A stretch of 64,000 nt of DNA. It comes from Prevotellaceae bacterium. GTDB lineage: Bacteria; Bacteroidota; Bacteroidia; Bacteroidales; UBA932. Shown one piece after another: positions 9,985 through 18,710 of this stretch. Below the pieces are notes generated by a model. It was not told the DNA's origin, made no database searches, and saw nothing but the letters and a program-made list of their open reading frames with translations. The DNA lies in the NCBI GenBank assembly GCA_031258195.1, contig JAIRNF010000058.1, positions 1 to 64,000 on the forward strand. Reading direction: 5' to 3'. Positions within the stretch are counted from its first letter, which is position 1. Each line of letters begins with the position of its first letter. The position numbers were made by a program, and so were the translations under genes.

Positions 9985-10122
9985 AAAAATATTTAATTAG
10001 ATAATGCTGTTGTATAACAGTAGCTGAAATGGATGATGTTGATTTGCTGTAAATTAGTATATAGAGGAGGGTGGTGTATAGAAAGACAAACGCTAAATAC
10101 AATACATACTAATAGCTAGATA

Positions 10123-10168
10123 AAAGAGTGGTAGCTATCTGAGCCCGTTCAGGTGATTGCCACTCTTT
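10123..10168. terminator. Nested hairpin, possible terminator
   Basis: AAAGAGTGG at 10123-10131 pairs with CCACTCTTT at 10160-10168, and CTGA/TCAG inside it forms a second short stem. On the plus strand it is followed by a T-rich stretch. It separates the promoter of the riboswitch operon from the phage-like segment. Otherwise 9985-10189 is AT-rich and holds nothing recognisable. Confidence 0.4.
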
Positions 10169-10189
10169 GAATTTGATAATTTTTCTGTT

Positions 10190-10324
10190 ATGGCTAAAGG
10201 CTTAACTCCCGTAAATTTCCCAAAAGCACCCTTTTTAGGGTATAGTGAGGAAGTAATGCGCTTAGTATTACCAACGGTTTCCGCTAAATTTCCTCGTACC
10301 CCCTCTTGGTATAATTTAGAGTAA
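10190..10324 (+). CDS. Hypothetical small protein (44 residues)
   Basis: An ATG-started open frame of 44 codons (MAKGLTPVNFPKAPFLG...SWYNLE) begins 22 bases after a hairpin. It has no signal peptide or membrane segment. It lies at the left edge of the phage-like region and could be a leftover of a longer phage gene. I do not recognise the family, and whether it is expressed is uncertain. Confidence 0.3.
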   Translation: MAKGLTPVNFPKAPFLGYSEEVMRLVLPTVSAKFPRTPSWYNLE

Positions 10325-10333
10325 AAAAACAGG

Positions 10334-10612
10334 CTATTTTGACACCTGTTCGACCCTCTCCAGGTACTCCCTTAGCTCTCTCAAATGGTCGAGGTAAACC
10401 TTGAAGCAGGGCTTGCCGTTGTTGGCTTTTACGGTAGCTAGGTTGCCCTCAATAAAGTGTTGCACGTCTATAATGGTACTGTAGCTATTAAGTTTTATCG
10501 GCTCCTCTATGCTGCCAATACCCGTAAAGAATGCCTCTACTTCCGCTATCTCCTCGTTCCAATCCTCTTGATTTATCAACCTTTTTCTTCCTCCCAACCT
10601 ACCTTCGGCCAC
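10334..10612 (-). CDS. Small phage/mobile-element protein, DUF6965-like
   Basis: A 92-residue acidic protein. The core reads LNSYSTIIDVQHFIEG, then ATVKANNGKPCFKVYLDHL and a leucine-rich end. This pattern resembles the small DUF6965 proteins that sit next to primase-like genes in Bacteroidota phages and integrated elements; I am fairly but not fully sure of the family name. Its start overlaps the end of the primase-like gene by 37 bases in another frame, suggesting one transcript. It has no catalytic motif that I can see, and its role is unknown. Confidence 0.6.
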   Translation of the reverse strand: MAEGRLGGRKRLINQEDWNEEIAEVEAFFTGIGSIEEPIKLNSYSTIIDVQHFIEGNLATVKANNGKPCFKVYLDHLRELREYLERVEQVSK

Positions 10613-11610
10613 ACAGAGTCATCAAAACTATCAGCAACCTTATCTTCCTGTCTTTGTTCTTTTGTCTTTACTCCTTTGTCTAAATCGGTAAACTCGCTAA
10701 GGCTATACTGCACAAAGTAGTCAGCAATATCTAAGCCTTGCTTGCGCTCTTCGTCGGTCGCAACCTCTTCAAGTACGCTATCTATACCGAAAGAACCTAT
10801 GCTCCTTAACCCTCGTAGCTTTTCGCTCCACTTCTCAAAGCCGTTAAGATCGGGGTAGAGGACGACCTTACGACCCTTTAATGCGCTACACTTTTCAGCC
10901 GTTAGGTTGCTCAGGCTACCCACTGCCAGCCAAACATACTTAGGCTGGTAAACGCTGGCAATAACAGCTGTTTTTTCGCTCTCTACGATGGCGATAGGTT
11001 TATTGCTGTCTTTAAGCAGATGCTCGCCAAAAAGGCACTGTTTTAGGTTGAAATCGGGTTGGTTTAGCGGCTTATGCGCCCAGGTAATATGACTGTAGGG
11101 TTCTTTTACCCGCTTGCCTGTTACAGAGTCGTAAAGCATTACCTTACCTGTACGAACGTTATTGCTACTATCTACCTGCCAGAAAACCGTTGCCCCTTTC
11201 CAGTACTTTGATGTACCGATATGGTAGGTCGTAACCAACTTGATCACGGTATCAGCATCGAACAGAGTATAGAGGTACTGTACAAAGTAGTTATCGTTAT
11301 AGCTTCTCAGGCTTGCGTTGAATGCTGCGGTAGTGATGTACGAGGGTATTTGTACTGTTGTTCTGCTTTGATTGGTATAGCCTATATGTTGTGTATTGGT
11401 GGCTGTTAGGTTGCTATCACCAAAGTACTGCTTAGGACTGTAGTGGTAGCCGCACTTAGCCTCTCGGTTGCAGCGACCTACCTTCAAGTTGATGTGCTCG
11501 CCTGTCTGCGTATCAAAATAGCGAACAAAGCTCTTTTGCCTGCATTCCGGACAATGGTAGCGGGTACCGTTGCCCTTATACGTCTCCAACCTGTAGCGAT
11601 AGCTGTTCAT
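10576..11610 (-). CDS. Primase-like zinc-finger/Toprim-related protein (DUF6371/PG0870-like)
   Basis: About 344 residues using the ATG at 11610; a TTG six codons upstream is less likely. The N-terminal part has YHCPECRQKSFVRYFD, then CNREAKCGYHYSPKQYF, two pairs of Cys residues plus His that make a zinc-ribbon followed by the CGYHYxPxxYF signature of the DUF6371/PG0870-type proteins of Bacteroidota. The C-terminal half contains PIAIVESEKTAVIAS and VVLYPDLNGFEKW, resembling the Toprim acidic motifs of DnaG-like primases (E in VESEKTA, D in PDLNG). It probably acts in replication of the phage-like element, together with the RepA-like ATPase encoded on the same strand beyond the palindromic repeat cluster. 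Confidence 0.7.
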   Translation of the reverse strand: MNSYRYRLETYKGNGTRYHCPECRQKSFVRYFDTQTGEHINLKVGRCNREAKCGYHYSPKQYFGDSNLTATNTQHIGYTNQSRTTVQIPSYITTAAFNASLRSYNDNYFVQYLYTLFDADTVIKLVTTYHIGTSKYWKGATVFWQVDSSNNVRTGKVMLYDSVTGKRVKEPYSHITWAHKPLNQPDFNLKQCLFGEHLLKDSNKPIAIVESEKTAVIASVYQPKYVWLAVGSLSNLTAEKCSALKGRKVVLYPDLNGFEKWSEKLRGLRSIGSFGIDSVLEEVATDEERKQGLDIADYFVQYSLSEFTDLDKGVKTKEQRQEDKVADSFDDSVWPKVGWEEEKG

Positions 11611-11612
11611 GC

Positions 11613-11895
11613 CGGAAACTCTTGGCAACCTCTGGAAACCCCCTGCAAAGTTTCCTGCTTTGTAATTAATGTATTAGCTATCAAATCATTAAATAAGATA
11701 TTTATTGGAAACTTGGTTTCCAAAAACCTTATACTACTATGTGTTGGAAACCTCATTTTTCTTTATAGAGAGCTGGCTATTTTGGAAACTTGGTTTCCAC
11801 TACTTTTGATATATAATATATTTATTTTCATGTATTTATATCGTTGAGTGGAAACTTCTCAGAGGGTTTCCAGAGGTTGCCAAAGGTTTCCACTA
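11613..11895. repeat. Cluster of GGAAAC/GTTTCC palindromic repeats (candidate iterons or operators)
   Basis: This AT-rich gap between the primase-like and helicase-like genes holds about ten copies of GGAAAC or its complement GTTTCC. Two are identical 17-base palindromes TGGAAACTTGGTTTCCA at 11706-11722 and 11783-11799. Others lie near 11613, 11633, 11648, 11745, 11849, 11868 and 11886. Clustering between two replication genes fits a replication origin with iterons or a set of repressor operators. Which one cannot be told from sequence. Confidence 0.6.
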
Positions 11896-12525
11896 TCAGG
11901 TCTTTTGCGGCTTATCTAAGATCTTTTGTACGGCGGTATGCGATAGGCCGATTTCCTCGCCAATTATACGCGAGCTCTTCCTCTCCTTATGCATTTTCAG
12001 GATCAGCTGGTTGCGCTCCTCCTTGCTTATCTCATCAAGCTGCCGCAGGTGTTCGTACTCGTAGCCCATTTCCAGAAATTTAAAGCCGATAAAGTTTTCC
12101 TGCTCGCCTTTGGTCAGCTCGCATACGAATACGTTTTCTCCGTCGTACAGCTCCGCCGTCATCCGCTGCTTAACCTGTTTGATGTACCTCAGGTGTTTAT
12201 CCTTTAGGCTTTTCCCGATGGCAAAGGCGCTGTCGCAAAAGTTGCTGAGCATCTTGCTACCTTGCAGGTCGTTGTTCGAAAGCGGTCTTGCCGCGTCTCG
12301 TTTAGGGGTGTGAGCAATAACCAGTATGGATAGCCCGTGTCGGTTAGCCATATTTTTTAATCGCTTCATCAGGGGTAGGGCATCCTCGGCCCGCTCAGTT
12401 TCCTTCTTCAGGTGGGTAAGGTTGTCGATAATCAGCACTTTTGCCTTCATCTCTGTGGACAAGCTTTCTAGCTCCTGAATCAAGCAGACAGCCGTCCGGC
12501 TTTTCTTTGCTCGCATCAACTCCAA
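11896..12525 (-). pseudogene. RepA/DnaB-like AAA ATPase, C-terminal part; 5' end lost
   Basis: The readable part carries VLIIDNLTHL (Walker B), LSILVIAHTPKRD (sensor-like AHTPKR), LQGSKML and FCDSAFAIGKS, a signature of the hexameric RepA-like helicases of Bacteroidota mobile elements, then an HTH-like tail (IIGEEIGLSHTAVQKIL). The Walker A (P-loop) region that should lie about 100 residues before Walker B is absent. Upstream of about 12490 the sequence becomes something else (an IS110-like start in another frame). An ATG happens to open this frame at 12525, but a product would lack ATP binding. I therefore call it a truncated pseudogene, created by replacement of its 5' end. Confidence 0.7.
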
Positions 12526-12640
12526 CTACGAACTTTTTCATAACTTTGTTTTTAGAGATCAAAAAGAAAGGGATTTGACGTAATCCTAAAAAGGGGAGGC
12601 TTATCCTGTTCGTTAGCGTTAATTGTAATCTTGTTTTCAT
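12480..12640 (-). mobile_element. IS110-family 5' fragment (scar)
   Basis: On the minus strand an ATG at about 12543 opens the frame MKKFVVGVDASKEKPDGCLL, close to the N-terminal DEDD-nuclease start of IS110-family transposases (FVxGVDVSKxxLDxCL). After about 20 codons the reading is lost and the RepA-like ATPase begins in another frame. The ~100 bases before the ATG are non-coding, as in the left end of IS110 elements, where the guide (bridge) RNA is often encoded. Only the first bases of an element remain. The match is short, so this is tentative. Confidence 0.5.
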
Positions 12641-12759
12641 TTTATTGTTAGTCGTTAATGGTTATTCGTTAGCTGTCTTTGTTCTCTTATCTTTTATCTC
12701 AATACTCCTATCGCACATCGCAATACCATCTCTTCATCCTTTCCCCCTGATGGCTTTGC

Positions 12760-13533
12760 TTAGAATCTGTTATTCCTTTTCGATGCTTCTGCTATACTAT
12801 TCAGCTCCTTCACCTCTTCGGGCAGCTCGGTATCGTTCATACCGCCACCGCCGTTGATTTCGGGTACAGGGGTAAGCTTCTTCGTCTTGGCTTTTGCCCT
12901 GCGTGCTGCGATTGCTTCGTTACGCCCCGCCGGCTTTCCGTTGTTAAGGGCTGCATCTACGATGTTTTCCATGTCGTACATCGACCAAAGCTTATCCAGC
13001 TCGGCTCCGTCAGCTTTCCGTCCTCGAAGATTAGAGCGAAGCGTTTGATTTCCTCCTCAAACAGCTCCTGCTCCTCATCCGACAGCCCCTTTTCTTCCAC
13101 CCACTTATCGTAAGTCTTTTGGGAGCTTTCAAAGGCGTTCTTACGTTCCGCTTCCTTCTCCTTCTTTGCCTTCCTGTCTGAAATGGTCGCCTGTTTAGCC
13201 TGATACGCCGGAGAGCCTTCGGTTAAGGCTTCAAACTCTTCCTGATATTCTTCTGGGGTGTAGAACTTGGCTAGGGCTGCGATAAACGAGCCTGTACGTC
13301 CGAACTCCTGTAGCACCTCTACCGCTAAGGGGGCTCGCTCCATCGCGTCCATTATCTGTTTGGCTGCGCTATCCGAATCGGTGATATGCTGAATCGCCAT
13401 CTCCCGAGCCTTTGCATCGTCCAACCCCTCCAGCTCGGGGTTGCGCTCTAGGAAGTAGGCGGTAAGGGGAGAAATCCCCTCTTGCTGTGCTGGCGTATCT
13501 TGTTCTGCTGACGTCGCTATCGTCTGTTTTTTG
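12760..13533 (-). pseudogene. Decayed phage protein, acidic and helical (scaffold-like)
   Basis: Two overlapping frames together read as one protein of about 250 residues. The upstream part has PLTAYFLERNPELEG, LDDAKAREMAIQHI and FYTPEEYQEEFEALTEG, then a charged coiled-coil stretch. After LTE near 13020 the frame must shift by one base to continue as ELDKLWSMYDMENIVDAALN, ending with a Lys/Ala-rich tail and GGGG linker. At the 5' end no ATG is found: the frame opens directly after a TGA near 13533. Charge and helix content resemble phage scaffolding proteins, but no family is certain. 12641-12759 holds nothing I recognise. Confidence 0.6.
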
Positions 13534-13690
13534 CTTCAAATATGCAGCAATACGATGGACTTGAACGCCTTATTCGTCGCGGTCTTGACGCTATTTATCG
13601 CGATGTCAGATTTAATAGTCGCCGTTGTCAGATTTGAGCAGCCGTTTTGCTTGGCTTAGTGCCTTACGTACAGTAGCTTTGCGGTAAAAA

Positions 13691-13939
13691 ATGAGAGCGG
13701 AAAGAAGAAATACTTCCGAGTCCGGCAGCTACAAAACCGAGAGGGTTGTGGAAGCCTACCACGAGGTGCTGACCGAGCCGCGGAACGCCAGCATAGGCGG
13801 ACGAAGGGAGAACCTAACGCCCCATTTAAGCAAAGCGGATATATACGAGCGGGTAAGGGTTAAGGTCGGCTTCTACGATTCCATTCAAACCATTAGCAGA
13901 ATTATCCGAACCCGCCTAAAGGAGCAAAAGAAAGGCTAG
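13691..13939 (+). CDS. Small basic phage-like protein
   Basis: An 82-residue basic protein (MRAERRNTSESGSYKT...RTRLKEQKKG). The middle, LSKADIYERVRVKVGFYDSIQTISRIIRTRL, is predicted helical and could be an HTH. The position directly before the terminase large subunit suggests a packaging or terminase-small role, but that is inference. Its TAG stop is followed in the same frame by the coding-looking 5' end of the terminase gene, so the stop may mark either a normal gene end or a decayed junction. The sequence is visibly GC-richer than the flanking chromosome. Confidence 0.5.
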   Translation: MRAERRNTSESGSYKTERVVEAYHEVLTEPRNASIGGRRENLTPHLSKADIYERVRVKVGFYDSIQTISRIIRTRLKEQKKG

Positions 13940-15976
13940 GCGCTGACCGATTTCAACCATACCATTAAGGAGAACCAGCTCCGTAAGGAGAAGCTGAACA
14001 CGCCGTACAATCCCTACACAGGCGAGGGTTCGCCCATTGCCTGATTTAAGCCGCGCTTCACCTTCGAGCGGCAACGCTATACGTGGTATTTACCAAATAG
14101 CGTGTTGAACGTTCAGCCTGTACGGCTGCTTAAACAGCTGAGTTCGGTTGAGCGGGTACTCTCCCATGTCGGTAGTAGCATCAGCGGGGCTGCCTTCATG
14201 CGGGGCTTCATTGACGACCGGTTCGCGCACGACTTCGAGTTCTGTGCGGTCAGCCGCGCCCACGTCATCAACAAAGCCGGCGAGGTGGTTGCCTTTAGCT
14301 GCAACAGCCCACAGCTAAAGGTCTTGGCTATCTTAGAAGCAGACCGAGCTAAAGGTAGGCAGGGCTTATACAACCTCCTGAAAGCCCGACAGTGGGGCGG
14401 TTCAACCCTTACCCGCATCTACTTTACTCGGGCGCGGCTGTTCATCATTCCATACGCATGGAGCGCCATCGTAGCGGACGCGGAGCGGCAGGCCGACACC
14501 GCTAAAAAAACGGTCGAAACGCTCTTTGAGAGCTACCCCTCAGAGGTGGCAGCCGTAAGGCTTGCCAACATGCAGGGCAAGAGCAAATCGCAGGAGCTGG
14601 TGGTGGTTAAGAACGGTACGGTACAAAAGCGGGGTACGATAACGGTCGGCTCGGTGGAACGTCCGAACTCTTTGCGCGGTAAGTCATGGCGGTTGCTACA
14701 CGCTACCGAAGTCGGGATATGGGGCGAAGGCGCTAAAAAATCTGCCGAATCCTTAAACCAAGCGATTACGGCTGGTATGCCCATCAACTCCAAGCTGTGG
14801 CTCATCCACATGCGGGAATCAACCGCAAAGGGGTTAAATTATTGGTACAAAGAATGGATGAAAAGCGAGGAGGGCAAGTCCGCCTACTGGAACATCTTTG
14901 TCGGTACGTATGAGATACCCGAATACCAATCCGATATTGACGACTACCAAGACTACCTGAAGAGCATCAACCACACGACGGCAGAGGATAAGGACTACGC
15001 CCTCAGCTTATGGGATGCCAGAGCAACGCTGGAGAGCGTCAAGTGGTGGTTCGATACGAGGCTTGCGCTAGGCTACGAGAACGATAAGATGCTGGAGGAG
15101 TACCCGAACTTTCCGATGGATGCGTTCCAGACTTCGGGCTTGAGGGTGTTTTCCCGCAAGTCGGTTGCCAACGTTAAGGCGACCTGCTTTACGCTTGAGT
15201 GGGTGGGCGACATTACAGCCGATGCGCAAAGGGGGGTAGAGGCGTTTGATAGCATAGCGTTTGATGCTTCTTCCAACGGACACCTAAAGGTATGGTCTAT
15301 GCCTGATACCTCAATTAAGGTTAGGAACAGGTATGTGGTGGTAGTGGATATTGGCGGACGCTGGAAAGGAGCGGACTACTCGGTTATTCGGGTATTCGAC
15401 AGGTTGGGCTTATTGGACGGCGGTATGGTGGAGGCGGTAGCGACATGGAGAGGTCATCTGGATGCGGACTTGGTAGCGTGGAAGGCTGCGCAAATCGCCG
15501 CATGGTACTGCGATGCCTTGCTGGTGGTGGAGAAGAACTCGCTGAAGGCAAAGGATGAGTATAACGTGGGCGACCAGTCGCTGACGGTTCTCGATGAGCT
15601 AGCCGACTACTACGATAACCTCTACTACACTACGGTATCAACGCCCGATAACCCGCGGGCTAGCGCTAAGGTTAAGTACGGTTTTCATACCAACGTATCA
15701 ACCCGACCAATCATTATTAACACGCTGATTAAGCTTTCCCGTGAAGGCGGGTACATCGAGCGGGATGAGCAGGTTCCCTACGAAATGGAGCGTTTCGTTA
15801 CGCATCCGTCAGGCAAAATGGAGGCGATGAAGGGCGAAAAGGACGACTGCGTTATATCGACAGGGACTGGCTTGTACATTGCGCTGGAGCAAATGGATGC
15901 GCCTGAAATCATCGTAGAGAAACCAAGAACAACCATAGTAAGGAAAAGACCGCTGCTAGATTCGACAATAGGATAA
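13940..15976 (+). pseudogene. Phage terminase large subunit, interrupted by an in-frame TGA
   Basis: From the GTG at 14102 the frame is open for 624 codons. It shows a terminase Walker A-like KARQWGGSTL (about residues 94-103), a Walker-B-like LLHATEVGIWG, and an RNase-H-like nuclease domain with VVVVDIGGRWKGADYSVI (about 412) and LLVVEKNSLK (about 473). It would cut and pump phage DNA into heads. Coding signal continues upstream in the same frame (LTDFNHTIKENQLRKEK, then FKPRFTFERQRYTWYLPN), but a TGA at 14042-14044 interrupts it, probably from CGA. No convincing start remains. The gene is therefore likely an inactivated copy with an intact motor-nuclease body. Its GC content exceeds that of the neighbours. 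Confidence 0.8.
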
Positions 15977-16002
15977 CCATTAATCATTAACAACAAACAA
16001 CC

Positions 16003-16260
16003 ATGACAACAACTTATTTCATACTCTCAATAATTCTATTCTTTTCGGCTGTAACTATTTACTTGCTGGCTAAGAAGCTTAAAGTATTACTAGAAGAAAA
16101 CAAAAAGCTTACGGCTAAGAACGATGAGCTGAGAGGTTTTCTTTCTACCATGAACAGCGAGCTGGATAGCAAAGATGAAGAGCTCACAGAGCTGGCTTTA
16201 GATCCGAATAGTTTAGTAGGAATAAAATATAAAACTCAGATTACCATTAGAAAAATATAA
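16003..16260 (+). CDS. Small membrane-anchored coiled-coil protein
   Basis: An 85-residue protein with one N-terminal transmembrane segment (YFILSIILFFSAVTIYLLA) followed by a Lys/Glu-rich coiled coil (LLEENKKLTAKNDELRGFL) and an acidic stretch. It starts 26 bases after the terminase frame in the same direction. Small single-span coiled-coil proteins are common near phage packaging and lysis genes, for example as spanin-like or holin accessory proteins. There is no motif that decides. Function unknown. Confidence 0.55.
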   Translation: MTTTYFILSIILFFSAVTIYLLAKKLKVLLEENKKLTAKNDELRGFLSTMNSELDSKDEELTELALDPNSLVGIKYKTQITIRKI

Positions 16261-16311
16261 AACTACAGACAATAAAAATTGACGAGAAACAATAAAATCA
16301 AGTATGTATAT

Positions 16312-16347
16312 TAGCAGAAAAGGAGAACAAAGTCTCCTTTTCTGCTA
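16312..16347. terminator. 15-bp perfect hairpin
   Basis: TAGCAGAAAAGGAGA at 16312-16326 pairs perfectly with 16333-16347 around the 6-base loop ACAAAG. It closes the phage-like segment after the small membrane protein and probably ends its transcription. The rest of 16261-16709 is AT-rich non-coding DNA in which I see nothing else. Confidence 0.65.
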
Positions 16348-16709
16348 CAATTATTCTTAAAGAAATGTTTTACAAGGTTTAGTAATCGCCGAAAAAGGAA
16401 CATTTCATCAATAACCATTTCAGCGATTCCCGTTTATCTGCCAGTAAACTCAAAATCTTTATCATAAAAAGTTTTCATTCCACAAGGAGTGGTAATTGAA
16501 TACTATAAATCTTTTCCTCTAGTACTAAAGAAATTGATTGCACAGCCCTAACTAACATGCCATACCCCATATTATATATATTACTCATTGCGAGTTACAG
16601 CCGTTATTTCTGTATATTTCCAGATAACATACTTGTAGGGTATTCGAGAAACAATACGTTTAGGTATTAAGCACAATTGCTTTCTTCACATTGTTTTCAA
16701 GCAATTCAA

Positions 16710-17174
16710 CTATTGTTTTATAATAGTAATGTATCGTGTATAATCACCAACCTTAATTACCATAAAATAATAACCGGGTGGATTATCCGAAATGTCTAAC
16801 GACTGCATTCGTTCTACCTTATTAGCACTAAGAACTAGAGTCTGGCTAGCATTAAAAATCATTATTGAGGATGAAACATTCCCCATGTTTGCAAGACCGG
16901 TTACTATAAGCGTAAAAACACCTGAGGTAGGGTTAGGATGTACTGCTATATTAAAAGGATTTGTGGGATCTGGATCTACAATTAAAGAATCAATAGGAAT
17001 AGGCCCATTATCATCTAATGTGCGAAATTCTCGCTTAATCCGGTTACCTGATGCGTCGTACTTGTATATAAAGGTTACATCTTCGGCAACCTCTTCTAAC
17101 TTTCCGCCTTGTGCCAATAATGCTGTACAAAATAGCATTAGCATTAGTATTAGTATCAACGATTTTGTTTTCAT
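16710..17174 (-). CDS. Small secreted T9SS-sorted protein of the RHS locus
   Basis: A 154-residue protein with a signal peptide ending at LLAQ. A short segment VTFIYKYDASGNRIKREF resembles the end of an RHS/YD-repeat protein. Then comes an acidic linker and a T9SS type A sorting domain of about 80 residues (IAVHPNPTSGVFTLIV, FNASQTLVL, YYFMVIKVGDYTRYITIIKQ). Nearly all of it is export and sorting signal. It should be exported by T9SS and anchored or released at the cell surface. It lies on the same strand downstream of the RHS gene, which suggests a link with the RHS protein, perhaps as a carrier of a sorting signal that the RHS protein itself lacks. That link is inference. Confidence 0.75.
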   Translation of the reverse strand: MKTKSLILILMLMLFCTALLAQGGKLEEVAEDVTFIYKYDASGNRIKREFRTLDDNGPIPIDSLIVDPDPTNPFNIAVHPNPTSGVFTLIVTGLANMGNVSSSIMIFNASQTLVLSANKVERMQSLDISDNPPGYYFMVIKVGDYTRYITIIKQ

Positions 17175-17221
17175 GCTTTACGTATTTAATCAAACTCATT
17201 CTTATAAATTAGCTGCTTGCT

Positions 17222-17662
17222 TTACATTGAAAGTTCATTTAACATTTCTAATCGTTCCTTATTCGTTATTTCCAAAAAAGAGGGAGAAATCATTTTATAA
17301 ATACTATCTGATATTCGTTTTTCCCTGTTTATAAAATTTCCATTATCGTAGCATAAGAACTTATTTCTTTTAATCAATATATTACCGTCTTTTTTTGAAT
17401 ATTGAACAGTATTTGTTATTGCATTATCCCTTCTGAATACATTTTTCATCTTGCCTTTTGAAAAGTTTACAATAAAACCAATATCCTGAATTATCAAATC
17501 ATTGCTTATAATAATAAATCCGATATGTACCTGATTAGGCTTTTTTATTGCGTACTCATACATATATACATTACCATCAACAATCGCTATTTGAGATGAT
17601 TGACCTTCTGCTTTATCACAATAAGTTAGCATAAATAACAAAATAACAATTAGTGTTCTCAT
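17222..17662 (-). CDS. Secreted protein coupled to the RHS C-terminal domain (possible immunity or accessory protein)
   Basis: A 146-residue protein with a signal peptide (MRTLIVILLFMLTYC... cleavage near AEGQ). The mature part is rich in Ile, Asn and Lys and looks beta-rich (VHIGFIIIS, DIGFIVNFSKG). I recognise no family. Its ATG overlaps the stop of the RHS C-terminal frame (TAATG), the tight coupling seen for toxin and immunity pairs. A signal peptide would place it in the periplasm or outside, which would fit protection against a toxin acting on the envelope. An alternative is a structural accessory of the RHS protein. The sequence is AT-rich relative to the RHS core, as is common for exchangeable toxin and immunity cassettes. 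Confidence 0.6.
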   Translation of the reverse strand: MRTLIVILLFMLTYCDKAEGQSSQIAIVDGNVYMYEYAIKKPNQVHIGFIIISNDLIIQDIGFIVNFSKGKMKNVFRRDNAITNTVQYSKKDGNILIKRNKFLCYDNGNFINREKRISDSIYKMISPSFLEITNKERLEMLNELSM

Positions 17663-18710
17663 TACTTTCTATATGGATTTGTTAAATAATACGAGAATAA
17701 ATCAGGTCTTATTCCTACAGAATATGCCCAAGTTGTAGCATATAAAAGATAAGGATGTAAACCTATATTAGGTATTCCATTTAACCAAAGCGATAAAGAT
17801 GCCATATTAACACAATTGGTTGTTATACCTTGAAATGGTAATATTTTCCCCAATCCTCTTACTGCGTCAATAGCATATTTATTAACGGAAAGTTCCACAG
17901 GTAGGGTTGGGTATACAGTATAATCCGATGTACTGCTCCTAAAATATGTAGCGTATCCCCACTTAGTATTAGGAACTTTTGTATCATTAGGTCCAAAAGA
18001 CATCATGGGATTTCCGTTGTCATCAACAATCGCACTATGTGAAATAAAGTCGCTATCATCAGTATATAAAGTTGCAGGGGTCCTATTAATAAGTAGATTA
18101 ACATCTGCTAAATTCGCTAATGCTCCCAATCCATATCCCACATTTTCATACCACTTATTCCCTTTTTTGCCAAGATAGCCCCATTGGTTATTAGTAAAAT
18201 CGTATGAGGCAATACCAAAACTTATACTAATTGGCGTTTGCCCACCTGTATAAGCCCAAGTACCTACTGAATTAATCAATGAAGAACTCGCTATCGCAGC
18301 GGTATTAGCCATCGGAATACCTGAACCTGCAATCGCTCCACCTGCCCAACCAGCAAGCCCACCAACGACAGCACCACCTGCCATATAGCTCCAAGTTTTT
18401 CCTGAACTCCAATCCCATTTTGTAGGATTGTAACTATTATTTGCTAATGTTCCTCCCATATAAGTGCCTACTACTGCGCCTATAATAACAGGTACAAACC
18501 AAACGATTTCCCCACTCGGGTCAGTATACTTCAGCGGATTGTTCCAAACGTAACTGTAGCGGTTAAAGTTCTGCGAGAAATCAGGCATTTGCACATACGG
18601 ATCGGGAGCAAGGAAACGCCCTAGTACAGGATCATAGAGACGGGCATTCATATTTATCAGCCCAAACCACGGCAGGTGTTCGTGTCCTGTATAACCACGT
18701 CCAAAGTATC
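17662..18710 (-). pseudogene. RHS C-terminal effector part, out of frame with its RHS core
   Basis: The open frame begins with the end of the RHS core (RGYTGHEHLPWFGLIN, then MNARLYDPVLGRFLAPDP and YSYVWNNPLKYTDPSGE) and continues into a variable C-terminal region of about 270 residues. That region has a Gly/Ala-rich hydrophobic stretch (VVGGLAGWAGGAIAG), then SHSAIVDDNGNPMMSFGPND and, later, TTNCVNMASLSLWLNG. A His motif followed by an Asn-Cys motif is the order seen in circularly permuted NlpC/P60 or papain-like folds, so a cysteine-hydrolase toxin is possible; this is inference. It cannot be translated with the core unless the shift near 18700-18710 is corrected or bypassed. An ATG at 18651 could give a separate 329-residue product. 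Confidence 0.65.

Noticed and set aside
11221..12313. Plus-strand frames over the primase- and helicase-like genes
   Set aside because: They are shadows of minus-strand genes with clear zinc-finger and Walker B motifs.
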